Of a stretch of 64,000 nt of DNA, positions 1-9,549 are shown piece after piece. How positions within the stretch are numbered: the first letter of the stretch is position 1; each line of letters begins with the position of its first letter. Location: contig NC_062220.1 of the NCBI RefSeq assembly GCF_902686445.1, positions 91,016,143 to 91,080,142 of the forward strand, written 5' to 3'. This DNA is from Sciurus carolinensis. Taxonomy: Eukaryota; Chordata; Mammalia; Rodentia; Sciuridae. Below the pieces are notes generated by a model, which saw only the letters and a program-made list of their open reading frames with translations, made no database searches and was not told the origin of the DNA. The translations under genes and the position numbers were made by a program.

Positions 1-222
1 TGAAATGCTAGGGGCAAGAGGCAGACAAAAGCCACTCTACCTGAGAAATTCCAGGAGTGCCTTCAGAGTCCTAAGAGGAAGTGGGAATAAAAGGTAAAGA
101 ATGGAAGAGGATGGGGAGAGAAGAATCAAGAGGTGGGAAGCCAGGAGGGAGATGGGCAAAGGGGTCCTTAAAAAATTTACTGGGGGTAACATAACTGGAA
201 GGACTGTTGGGAACATGCCCAT

Positions 223-638
223 CGTTTTGGTCAGCTTTTTCACTACTGTAACTAAAAGACCTAACCAGAGCAATTGTAGAGGAGGAAAGGTTTATTTTGG
301 GACTCATCACAGTTTCAGAGGTATCGATCCATACATAGACAGCAGGCTCTGTTCCTCAGGGCTCAAGGAGAGACAGAAAGAACATCATGGCAAAAGAGTG
401 CGGTGGAAGGAAGCAGCTCACATGATGATCAGAGGCAGAGAGAGACTCCACTTTCCAGATACAAAATATACCCCAAAGGCACAACCCCAATAACCCACCT
501 CCTCCAGCCACACCCTACCTGCCTTTATTACTCAGTTCATCCCATCAGGGGATTAATTCACTGGTTGTGTTAAAACTCTCACACAGATCATTTTTCCTCT
601 GGGAAATGTGAGGGGACACTCACACCCAAACCGTAACA
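223..638 (-). mobile_element. MaLR-type (ERVL-MaLR) solo LTR with 5-base target duplication
   Basis: On the minus strand the element opens TGTTACGGTTTGGGTGTG and closes near GACCAAAACG, where the expected final CA has become CG. It is bounded by CCCAT at 218-222 and 639-643. A 5-base duplication is what ERVL/MaLR integration gives. It aligns along its whole length with the LTR at 25894-26319, sharing the blocks around 'tttcagaggt', 'agcaggct' and 'cagagagagactccact'. No internal retroviral region is present, so it is a solo LTR. The family name within MaLR is not certain. Confidence 0.8.
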
Positions 639-1029
639 CCCATGAGTTTAAGTTGTCTGTGTGCAACTGCAGTGCGCGTTGTTGATCTCTCTTGTTGATC
701 CTTTAATCTTTGGTCAAGTTCTGCCTTCGGTTACTCTAGAGGAAGTGAAGATGGGTTTTTGTCTCATATCTGGGTCTATGTCAGTGCAGATACAAAAACA
801 GCCAGAAGCACACAGAAAAACAATCAATAGAGGTAGGAAATCAGGGTCAGAAAAACATTAAATTATCCCAGGTAACCACAAAAAACATTGAGGAGGACTC
901 TGGACTTCCAAAGGGCATACAATAGTGATCAGAGTATTTATCTAGTGGATTATTTACCTAGCCTCAGTAAAATAGAAGCTTCCAGCTGACATGTAGTTTT
1001 TGATCCCACCACAGATCAAAATATTCCAA

Positions 1030-1240
1030 AGCAAAAATTGCCTTTACAAACTATTTTTCCTCATCATTATTCCTTAAGCAATATAGTATAACAACATTTA
1101 GGCAGCATTTACATTACATTAAATATTGCAAGTAATCTCGAGATGGTTTAAAGTATTCAGGAGGATGTAAACAAGTTATATTTGCAAGAGTGGTCCACTT
1201 GCCCTTTTGAATATAGTTGAAGCTTATTTTTAAAAGGGAC
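1030..1240 (+). mobile_element. Tigger/MER2-like DNA transposon fragment
   Basis: The run 'cattattccttaagcaata', followed by 'agtataacaac', a block near 'ttacattacatt' and 'agatggtttaaagtattcag', matches the non-autonomous Tigger element MER2 as I recall it. A second copy of the same blocks lies at 39625-39955. Terminal inverted repeats are not visible, so only the middle survives. Confidence 0.6.
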
Positions 1241-1299
1241 ATGTTTTCCTATTCCTCTTCTCCCTCTCCTCCTCCCTAACCTGGGGGTGGGGAACAAGA

Positions 1300-1615
1300 T
1301 TACCTTGAGTTATCTGTCCACAGGAAGATGTCTGCCAGAGGATCTAGGAAGTGAATATCTCCCCAATTAACAAGTGAATGTTAATACACCATCAGGTTGC
1401 CCTGGGACCCCCTGTCAGGGCACATCTGGAATGTAGCCTTTGAAGAGCTCCTTTAAAATCCCCTTGTTCCTCCTGATGGGCAGAATCACAGTCTCTGGGA
1501 CAGGAGTCCCCTGTGCTTCTCCTTTGTAGTAAAGCAATAAAACTTTTTCCTTTTTCTCAAACTCACATCCTCATTATTGAATTGGCATCAGGAACAAGGA
1601 CAGAGGTTGTGGTTA
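1300..1615 (+). mobile_element. Probable class I ERV LTR, 3' part
   Basis: A TTTAAAA box at about 1451 is followed about 80 bases later by 'agtaaagcaataaaactt' (polyadenylation signal AATAAA) and then by a T/C-rich tail. This order (TATA-like box, AATAAA, pyrimidine tail) is that of a gammaretrovirus-like LTR. The 5' boundary and target duplication could not be fixed, so the limits are approximate. Confidence 0.4.
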
Positions 1616-2587
1616 CATATTCAGTTTTATGGAAGGGACTTGCACATTCTCTGATTTTAGTATCCACAAAGAGTCCTGAAACCAGTTCCTGGGGATACTG
1701 AGGAGTGACAGTAGTGGACATTTTTAAAGACTTAATCGAACACATTCAAGAAAAGCTGAGAGTCTCAGTCTTTCTATGCCCAACACACATGTGTACACAC
1801 TCCAGTCCATCACTCTGATCAGGACCATCAACTCTTTCCAAGAAACGGAGAGCACTGCACCATTGGATGGGCTCTTGCCCATGATCAAGGATGCCCCAGG
1901 GGGTGGTCTAAGCTTTGGACTGGGTCATTTTTAAGCTGTACTGTAACCTGAAATGTTTTGAATCTAAGATAATAAACTGATATATTTGTTGACTGAACCA
2001 ACTGATTTGCTCAGCTGAGAACTCTTTTTGGTGAAAGGGGAAAAGGAGGTAAGATAAAACAGTGGCGCCCCCTTGAGGACAAACATATAAATCGTAGGTG
2101 AACACAACTCGGGGAGTAACTGGTTGGGGAACACAAATGTGGGTTTTTATCAGGATACATTTAAGGATGATGACCTAGCTCACAGTGTAAAGGGTGATTA
2201 TAGGTCAAGTAAGGTGTTGTGAACCAGCCACACTCTGACAACAGGACTAGGTAGGAGACGACTTTATAAAAAGAGGATTTGATCCAAGAGATGTTACAGA
2301 GCATACCCAGCTCCAAGAGGTGGGATGCAGGGACCTTTAGACCACCGCCCAATAGTCTCCTTAAGTCCCTCAAAACCCTGCCAATAAAACAAGAGCAGTG
2401 ATAACATACTGTTCTATGATAAGAACAATTGACTTTGGCTTCATTTTTACATATAAGTGACTTCATACATGTTCTAGAAAACTGCTAATTGTATTATTCG
2501 GTAATATATAAACTAAACACTGCACCTCTCTGCATCCTGGTCTCTGCCTCCAGCTCCACCACCACCCAGTCCTTTTAGCAAAAGCAG

Positions 2588-2755
2588 TGGTTCTCAAGCT
2601 TTTGTGTACATCAGAGCCACAGATACAGCTTCCTAAAACCAGGTGGCTGGGGACAACTCCAAGGGTTTCTGATCCAGATGATCTAGAATGAGCCTAAAAA
2701 CTTGCCTTTCAAAAAAATTCCCAGGGACTCCACTTTGAGTATCACTGAGCTAGAT
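2588..2755 (+). mobile_element. MER5A-like hAT-Charlie DNA transposon relic
   Basis: It begins 'agtggttctcaagctttt', has 'gtttctgatccagatgatct' in the middle and ends 'cactttgagtatcactgagc'. This matches the MER5A layout, whose inverted ends resemble CAGTGGTTCTCAAA. The copy is diverged and non-autonomous. Confidence 0.75.
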
Positions 2756-2964
2756 TACTGCCTCATAGTCCTTCATATACAAAGGTTCTAGAGCTGCCAC
2801 TGTGAAGGCAACTTTTTGCTAGGATAAATGGGAAATAGAGATGATTAGTTCTTGAATATTGATAAGGTGGTACCTAGAGCTACGCCCAGGAGTTTAAGTT
2901 TGCAGAAATACTTAAGGCAAAGAAATCAAGAAATGTCTAAAGCTCCTGTCCTAGTCCATTCTTC

Positions 2965-3108
2965 TCCCTTGTTAAGCTTTATTGAGGTATAACTGATATA
3001 ACATAATGCACATATAAAGTGTGCATTCTGGAGGTTCTGATATACCTCCAATACTACCACAGCAACCAAAGTACTAAACACATCCATCTCCTCTAAAAAT
3101 GTCTTCAT
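2965..3108 (-). mobile_element. Old L1M 3'-region fragment, part 1
   Basis: The stretch 'taagctttattgaggtataa' with 'ctgatataacataatgcac' matches the 3'-proximal region of old mammalian L1 elements read in reverse. It appears to resume at about 3419 after younger DNA, so the two parts are probably one insertion. Confidence 0.6.
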
Positions 3109-3188
3109 GTTCTTCTGTTTTCTGTTTATTTGGCTATTTGGGTTTTGTGATTTAAAAAAGAAAATTAATAAATGAACACAAGTTATCC

Positions 3189-3290
3189 TTTTTTTTGAGG
3201 ATTCAGTAGCAGATTTATTAGAAGCAAGTAAGGAAAGCTGTCACAGCATGGGAGGGTCCCAAAGAGGGTACCAACATAGAATCAAACATC
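3189..3290 (-). other. Minus-strand polyadenylated end: retrocopy tail or ERV LTR R/U5 fragment
   Basis: On the minus strand an AATAAA (complement of 3214-3219) is followed after 17 bases by a run of eight A (complement of 3189-3196). That spacing fits a processed transcript inserted by LINE machinery. The upstream minus-strand text (GGTACCCTCTTTGGGACCC) also resembles the R/U5 part of class I ERV LTRs. I cannot decide between the two. Confidence 0.4.
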
Positions 3291-3294
3291 GTAT

Positions 3295-3418
3295 TGGGGG
3301 GTGGGGGAGAGAAAGGGAATAACAGCAAACAAATTATGTAATGTGCACATATGAATGTAGTCTAATGAATTCCACCATTATATATCATTATAATGCATCA
3401 ATAAAAACAAATTTGAAA
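3295..3418 (+). mobile_element. Short L1 3'-end fragment
   Basis: A G-rich start (ggggggtgggggagag) is followed by 'aattccaccattatatatca' and 'caataaaaacaaat'. This is the same order as the G-rich 3' UTR and terminal A-rich end of the longer L1 copies at 29258, 41285 and 55115. It sits between two halves of an older minus-strand L1M. Confidence 0.55.
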
Positions 3419-3605
3419 TGTAAAGTGCACAACCCCACATTGTAACTACAGGCATAATACTGTACTTCAGATCTCTAGAACTTATTCCCTTGTATAACCG
3501 AAAATTAATATCCATTGATTGACAATTTCCTGCTTTCCCCCACCCCAGTTCCTCATTCACATTCTGTTCTCCATATCTACAAGTTTATTTATAACTCACC
3601 ATAAT
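3419..3605 (-). mobile_element. Old L1M 3'-region fragment, part 2
   Basis: The blocks 'actgtacttcagatctctag', 'aacttattcccttgtataac' and 'ccccaccccagttcctc' match the continuation of the old L1 3' region begun at 2965. The roughly 300 bases between the two parts are later insertions. Confidence 0.55.
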
Positions 3606-3609
3606 ACCC

Positions 3610-4565
3610 TGAATGCACCCAATCTCACCTGCCCTAGGCCCTCCCTCTATGTGGCTAACTCTCTGCCCCAGCACCTGTCCCCAATCACACCGAAAGCCCT
3701 CCCCAGCCACAGTCCGCCCCTCATGGCACCTCTCGTTCCTTCCTCCTATGCATTTCCTCTTCTCCTTGATTTCACTATTCTGTTCTACCATCTGTCCATC
3801 CTCAACTCAAGCTCCCGATATTTGCCAGACTCTCCTAGCTCTGCCAATCAACCTTGCACAGCTCTCTGAACTCCAGCATGTTCTGTAGCTTGGCTTGAGT
3901 TTCCCGGGCCCAACCCCGACGTGGGCATGGAATGGACTCAAGCTGCCTCTCCCGCCACCCTGCCCCTGTGCTGGCCTCATTGCACATCCCTGCTTCCCCC
4001 ACCCACCTCTGCCAGGGTAGGGGGTCACTCACCCCACCCAAAAATACCAAGTGCCTCTCCTGACTGCATCATCTGTCCGCTACAATGACTCCAGCTCTTC
4101 AACAGGAAGTCTATTTCCAACAATGTCCAGATTCCTTTACCTCCCTGAACAAGAGATGCCAGGTTTAAAGGCACGACTAATGTGTCTCCATTTTTCCTAC
4201 TGCTCTTGATACCACTATTTCTTTTTCATTAGTGAACATCTAGGGGAGAAATATTCTCCCTTCACTTAGGGAAGCAATTGAATCTCCAGAATGGAGCTGT
4301 CCAGCTATACAAGGTTTGGGACCACTGTGTCCCTATGCACAGTCTCTTCTAGTACCCTCGATGCCCCCGGCCCCCTTAACCAGAGCTATGTCCAATACTG
4401 AATGCAGTCCCTAAAGTCTCCTGGAGAAGAAAGGCACACCACAATCTGGGCTTGTTCTGCCACATCGTGGCCATGGCCAAATACTACACATGGTGGCCTT
4501 TATTCCCTTAAGTGTGGTGTTGTAATTTGGGGGGAGGGGGTTTTTTGTTGTTGTTGTTTTATTTT
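3610..4565. other. Unassigned stretch
   Basis: Pyrimidine-rich, CpG-poor DNA with no repeat family, splice-bounded frame or RNA structure that I recognise. Short open frames here overlap in several phases and look random. Confidence 0.5.
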
Positions 4566-4569
4566 GTTT

Positions 4570-4880
4570 TGTTTCAGATTAGAAGCTACCTTCTCCTCAT
4601 CTGTCAACCCTACTCACCACTTCAAGCCCCTGATATTGCCTGTCTTCTCTAGGAGGATCCCCTGGAATCCACCCTCACCCAGGCTAGCTGAGGTGCACCC
4701 CCTCAGATTCCTCCAGATCCTGCTACCCATCTCTAGCATTTCCCTCCACAGGCTAGATTGCAGCCATCACTTCTGTCTTCCTGATGAGACTGTCAGCTCT
4801 CTGAAGACAAACTCACTCATCTGTGTATCTCCAGGGCCTAGCATAGAGAAGTTTTTAATCAATATATGTGAAAGGAAAGA
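4570..4880 (+). mobile_element. LINE L2 3' end
   Basis: The run 'gtcagctctctgaag' followed by 'tctgtgtatctccagggcc' and 'tagcatagagaag' matches the L2 3' terminus (the 'agctccctgaggg ... ccagtgcctagcacagtg' region). Upstream C/T-rich DNA is compatible with the rest of the L2 tail. Confidence 0.55.
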
Positions 4881-4960
4881 AGAGAGGAAGGGAAGAAAAA
4901 GAGGGAAGTGGGGAGAAGGGAAAGGAGAAGGAAGAATGGAAGACAGGAAGACCCACGATT
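4861..4960 (+). repeat. Polypurine tract
   Basis: About 100 bases are almost pure A/G with only a few pyrimidine interruptions and no exact short unit. Such tracts can adopt triplex (H-DNA) structure. Here it directly follows the L2 end and is the source of part of a chance 188-codon open frame. Confidence 0.85.
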
Positions 4961-4974
4961 TAGGGTAATAATAC

Positions 4975-5610
4975 ATAACAGCCATCCACACTTATTGAGC
5001 ACTTACAGTATACAGGCACTGTGCTTCATCGTATAATTTATCCCAGGTTATCAGGATCAATATCCATATCAGCTGCCCCAGCCTCACCCAGTAACTGAAG
5101 GGTTAATGCCTGTCCTATGAGTAACCTCCTGGATCCTGGTCCATCCATGAGCCACACCTGTTCTGATTGGTCAAAGACCATGTCACAGGTTTTTAAGTTT
5201 TTTTGGAGGGGTGGGGCCATGGGGAGGTGGTAATGGAGACTGAACCCAGGAGTGCTTTACCACTGAACTACTTCCCCTGCCATGTTTTTTGTTTTTTGTT
5301 TTTTGTTTTTTGAGATAGGGTGTCGATAAGTTGCTGAGGTTGATCTCAAACTTGCAATCCTCCTGCCTCAGCCCCCTTAGTCCTAGGGTGCACTCCCATG
5401 CCTGACTGTTTTTAAGTATTTTAACACTCATCTGTGCATGTGATCCTTATGCCTCCTCTGAAAGTAAATTCTAATATTATCTTAGAATCCAAGTGAGGAA
5501 AGTGTGATTTGGAGGGGCTAAGGGAATGCTCAAGGTCACAAATAATTCAGAATTCCTACATGCAGAATGCAAACCCAGGTTTGACACCAGAGTCTCCCTA
5601 ATGTCTTCTG
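4975..5610 (-). mobile_element. MIR SINE split by a composite SINE
   Basis: The left part (4975-5040) carries 'attgagcacttacagtatac' and the right part (5415-5610) carries 'atgctcaaggtcacaaat' and 'gcaaacccaggtttga'. Both are reverse-complement MIR landmarks. Between them lie unassigned DNA and the younger SINE at 5199-5407. Confidence 0.6.
5199..5407 (-). mobile_element. Composite B1-ID (MEN-type) SINE with 10-base duplication
   Basis: In reverse orientation the ID half comes first ('gaacccaggagtgctttacc'), then a (GTTTTTT)n linker, then the B1-like half ('cctcctgcctcagcc'). The direct repeat GTTTTTAAGT stands at 5189-5198 and 5408-5417, which fixes both ends. Confidence 0.9.
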
Positions 5611-7085
5611 AGGACTTTCCCACTAGCATGTGGAACACTATGCTGGAGCGTTTGGGAAGTGTGTGTGGCAGTGGGAAGTAGGATAGCCCACAGCTGCTTA
5701 TGATGTGAAGGTGAGAGGAGCCCTGAGAACAACCACAGGTAGGTACTGGTTTACTCGGCCTTCATTTGATTGCACCAGGCACAGTCAGTACACAGCTCAA
5801 CCAGAGGGGGCCCTGGGCTTGCAAGGTCTGATCTTCCAGTGGGGAGACTGATAGACACTAAAAGCAGATGTCTGCAAGGAGGACTCTCCTGGTTTGGTCT
5901 TGGAGGATATTCTCACCAGCAGACCAGAATTCTAGACCATCAAGGGTCCCACAGCCTCACAGCCAGTTGACTCCATTCCTAGAAGTCCCAGATGTCTGGC
6001 TTCATGGCCTCTGGGAACTCCTTACCCAGCTAGGACCTAGAACTGGGCAGCTGACCCTTCTAACAGAACAAGTGTCCTTGGGAAAGACATTAAAAGGCCT
6101 GCTACCTATCATTTTCACTACAGTAAGAATTATTGTCTTCCAAGGGAATTTGCATTTCAAGTCTTGGAGTTTTCCCCTTATTATGAGGAATTTCTGACAT
6201 TAGTGAGCTGGTGGGAGATGGTATTTGGGGAAGTTCTTCCTGTCCCAGGTGGACATAATCTAATGGATGTCCCTACAACCCAGATCTATGAAGACTGTTT
6301 AGCACCTCATGTTGGCAGACCCCCAAGGCCTCAGGTCATAGAAAAGGTAAACCCTAGCCCCTTAGATAAGGAAAGAAGCTCACCCACCAGTTGTCAAGAG
6401 AAGTCCCCACATACCCAGGTTCCCAGGACAGCTAGTTCCATGGCAGTGCAAACTAATGGTCCAAAGGCAAGGTACCCCAGCTCACACACTCCTTAGAATC
6501 AAAGTCATTCTTAGGCCCTCTCTCTCCTGAACACCATCATTCTCCTATAGCTATCAAAGGAGAATATTCTCCAGTACCTTTGAATCTCACCCCCTCTCTC
6601 CCTCCTCCTCTTTTCCACCCTAGCTCCAAGGAGAATGATCAGCATTATGGCATGTGCCCAAGGTTAACTAGGCAGATGCACTGAAAGAATTCAAGTTGAT
6701 CAAAATCCAAAGTTAGAGCCAGAAATGATGGGGGCAGGGGCAGGGAAAGAACCTCTGATAAGATCCAGAGTCTGATCCACTCCATGGGGTCCATCAGCAA
6801 AGCCAACTCCTCCCTCCCCACCAGAGTGTTTCTCTGACCTCCAGAGGATCCTGTCATCTCAGTAGAGACTCCTGCTCACCATTTCCACCCCACCTAAATA
6901 CATGCTGGGCAATGCCCACTGGTGGAGCTTTACATTTGCTTTGTTGGATGCAAAAAATAGAAAATGTTGCAGTACTTCATCTTCCAGTCTCCAAAGAATA
7001 GTCTATTATTCAATTCCTTCCTCTATTCCCAAACCGAACACTTCATTCATTTCAGTGTGATAAAGTGAAGTGTCAATTGGACAAT
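5610..7085. other. Unassigned stretch with one long stop-free frame
   Basis: No repeat family is recognisable. A plus-strand frame is free of stops from 6041 to 6496 (about 150 codons, in-frame ATG at 6164). A pyrimidine-rich 'cactacag' acceptor-like site lies just before 6124. No domain is recognised, and a run of this length is expected a few times by chance in 64 kb read six ways. Confidence 0.5.
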
Positions 7086-7100
7086 GCTACACTGAATTTT

Positions 7101-7290
7101 TTTTTTTTTTTTTTTTTTTTTGGTCTTAAAAGCTACCTAATTTCCCCCTCTAGTATTTGCTACTAAAAGATGCAGTAGGTAATGTGCCAATATGCCATCT
7201 GACCTTTTTCTAGGACATTGCACCAAGTCAGGAGATTCTTCCCACCCACCCCAACTCCACCTTTTTTTTTTTTTTTTTTTTTTTTTCCTG
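7101..7290. repeat. Two long poly-T runs
   Basis: Uninterrupted T runs of more than 20 bases stand near 7100 and 7262. The flanking DNA does not show a clear SINE or L1 body, so these may be retroposon tails whose bodies were lost or were never long. Confidence 0.7.
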
Positions 7291-7708
7291 TGAGGGGACT
7301 GGCTGCTCCAGGTCTCATTCTAGCCTCACAGTCCAAGGACCCTCCCCACTCCCTCCTAACCCGGGACTTACACGCACGTTGCATGGAGGCAAACCTCGCA
7401 CAGTGCGCATGCGTGGTCAGTTACGATTCCAGCTTGTTATTGTGCCCATATCTTGCTCCAGAGATGAGACAGTAAAGGGAATAAAAGCATATTCATATTC
7501 TTATTGAGCTGTGGGATGAAAAACTTATTTTGGACTTAATGTTTCCAGGTAGGAGGGCAGTGAATAACAGAGCCCATGAGAAGCCTGTGTTTTATCACGC
7601 AATTTCTAAAATGTGAGCACTTAGTGCTCTTTCATTATCATACGTTATTACAGCTCTATAAAAATCATTTCTAGGAAATCAATCCCAAACTTTGGAGGCT
7701 TCCAAAAA

Positions 7709-7732
7709 GAAGGAGGAGGAGGAGGAGGAGGT
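7709..7732 (+). repeat. (GGA)n microsatellite
   Basis: About seven or eight exact GGA units; a simple repeat with no associated element. Confidence 0.95.
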
Positions 7733-7904
7733 AGTAGGCAGAGCTTAGAATCCTTGTAAATGGAGAGAAATTGAGAAATCGTACTTTTATTTTTTCTACT
7801 TTGTGATGATTTACTCCAGCGATGTCACACTCATACATCACCCACCCTGCATGTGCAATGCACAGACGGGAGGTTAGTGGCACTCTTTGGGTCTCGATTT
7901 CAAA

Positions 7905-7995
7905 AGATGGCAACATTTTTATGAATGCTATGACTTCTCCGTTTTTCAGATGGGAAAACTGAGGTCCAAAAATTATAAGTAAAATTGCACCAAGT
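7905..7995 (-). mobile_element. MIR SINE fragment
   Basis: The core 'cagatgggaaaactgaggtc' is the reverse complement of the MIR 'cctcagtttccccatctg' landmark. The flanks decay quickly. Confidence 0.6.
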
Positions 7996-8302
7996 GAAAA
8001 TGAGAGAGGGGGTGAATTACATTCCTGTTTTGATTTACAGCTCAACCATTCCTCCACTGGAGGCCCATCAGGTGTGGGGAGCACCTCCACCCAGCCCCAC
8101 TCCATCCCTGGTTTCCCGGCTGCTCTTACTGGAATCCAGGGCTTTCATTCCAGGGAGTGGATTCACTCACCATGCAATGTGCTGGCCACACTGGCACAGA
8201 AACTTCTGAGAGGCTTTTGAGTCCTGCTCTCCCACTGAGATCAAGGCCTGGAGAGAGGACTTGAGGGAAACACCACAGACTGACTGCAGCCTCGGGAATA
8301 TC

Positions 8303-9013
8303 TGTTGCCGTCCATGGCAATTTGTCACTGCCTACAGCAACACTTTGCGCAGGTATAGAGGATTGAGGAAACTGAGGGTTGCTTGCTTTAAGAGGAGTGA
8401 GAGAGAGAGGCTTTGCATAAGAGAGAAAGACTTTGCTTAAGAGAGAGAGAGAGACTATATTTTCAGAAATCTTATCTTCTTAGTTTTGCTGCTGCTTCTT
8501 AAAGGTGCGTCCTGCATCCTATGAACTAAGGGTTTATCTACCTAAGGTGCTTTAGGGATGTGTCCCGCATACTGCAATCTGTGATCTGCAACCTAAAGAT
8601 GTGTTCTCAGTTCTCCGCTCTCCGCTCTGCGATCTGCGATCTATCTTCCACCGCTGCCCCTACTCGCTGTTTCTATCTGCTTGCAGCTTCTTCTTCTTCC
8701 TTTCTGCTAATGGCTTCTACTGTTTCTTTCTGCTAGCTGCTCCTCTTACTGTCGCTCCTTACTCCTTATCACTTTTCTCTGCCTGCTGCTACTCTCTCTA
8801 CTACTTACTGTCCACTTATATTCCCTCCAAGAGGCGGAGGGCGGAGCCACACCAGTTGAAATCAGACGAGGAGTCAGCTGCCCAATCATGAGCAGGCGCA
8901 AGCAGGAGCACTTGAGAACACCTGTGCACACGTACCTTCAATGTGATCAAAACAGCTTCTGGCTGGCTGCCAGGCACCATCTTCGGCGAGTTCGCATGGC
9001 ATAGCCCCCAACA
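8303..9013 (-). mobile_element. Class II ERV (IAP/ERVK-like) solo LTR with 6-base duplication
   Basis: On the minus strand the 711-base element opens TGTTGGGGGC and closes GGACGGCAACA. AATATC stands directly outside both ends (8297-8302 and 9014-9019). A TG...CA boundary with a 6-base duplication is characteristic of betaretrovirus-like (class II) integration, and the TGTTGGG opening resembles IAP LTRs. A TATA box (minus-strand AATATAAG, near 8815-8825) lies about 200 bases in. Downstream DNA is rich in AG/CT repeats. No gag, pol or env sequence adjoins it. Confidence 0.85.
8398..8455 (+). repeat. (GA)n-rich tract inside the LTR
   Basis: Two runs of GAGAGAGA flank a duplicated 'ctttgcataagagagaaaga' / 'ctttgcttaagagagaga' unit. 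This looks like a small tandem expansion in the U5-side part of the solo LTR. Confidence 0.8.
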
Positions 9014-9224
9014 AATATCCAGTGCCTAAGGAAAACCATTCAATCTACCCGAGCTGCAAAGTGTCACCAGACTGACAGCCAGAGGAGCAAGTGCATAAAA
9101 TCCATGTTAGGCAGTGATGATGCTTTTAGCCATGTTCAGACCTGGACAGCTACAAGCATCTTATGTTCCCTTCCTCCTTGTGTCTTCATTAAGAACCGCC
9201 CACTGCCATGCATTCTGAGGATGT

Positions 9225-9540
9225 TCCTGGCATAGCACTTCTCAAGCTAATGTGAACAGGAATCGCCTGGTGATTTGTTAAACAGTCTGCTTCAGAACAG
9301 TCGGGGTGGGAGGCCGTAGGCTCTGCATTCCTCAAAAGAAGTGAGGGGCTGGGGTTGTAGATCAGTGGTAGAGCACTTGCCTCACCATGTGAGTCACTGG
9401 GATCAATCCTCAGCACCACATAAAAATAAATAAGTAAATAAAGATATTGCATACATCTACAACTAAAAAATATTAAAGAAGAAAAAGCAGAAGTGAGGTT
9501 GACTCTGAAGCTCTGAGGACCATTCTTTGGAAACCACAAT
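9225..9540 (+). mobile_element. MER5A-like relic split by an ID element
   Basis: The left part ('cacttctcaagctaatgtg', 'aatcgcctggtgatttgtta') and the right part ('gaggaccattctttggaaac') are the two halves of a MER5A-type element. They are separated by the ID insertion at 9347-9488. Confidence 0.65.
9347..9488 (+). mobile_element. ID SINE, long-tail form, with 10-base duplication
   Basis: The tRNA-Ala-like body includes 'gtagatcagtggtagagcac'. It is followed by an A-rich tail with 'aaagatattgcatacatcta'. AGAAGTGAGG stands at 9337-9346 and 9489-9498. Confidence 0.9.
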
Positions 9541-9549
9541 TATGGGAAT

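Noticed and set aside
4402..4968. Longest ATG frame (188 codons, plus strand)
   Set aside because: Its second half is the polypurine tract and its first half overlaps an L2 end. It has no domain, so it is not a gene.
5808..5830. CTCF-like word 'cagagggggccctgggc'
   Set aside because: The spacing does not fit the core motif when aligned base by base.
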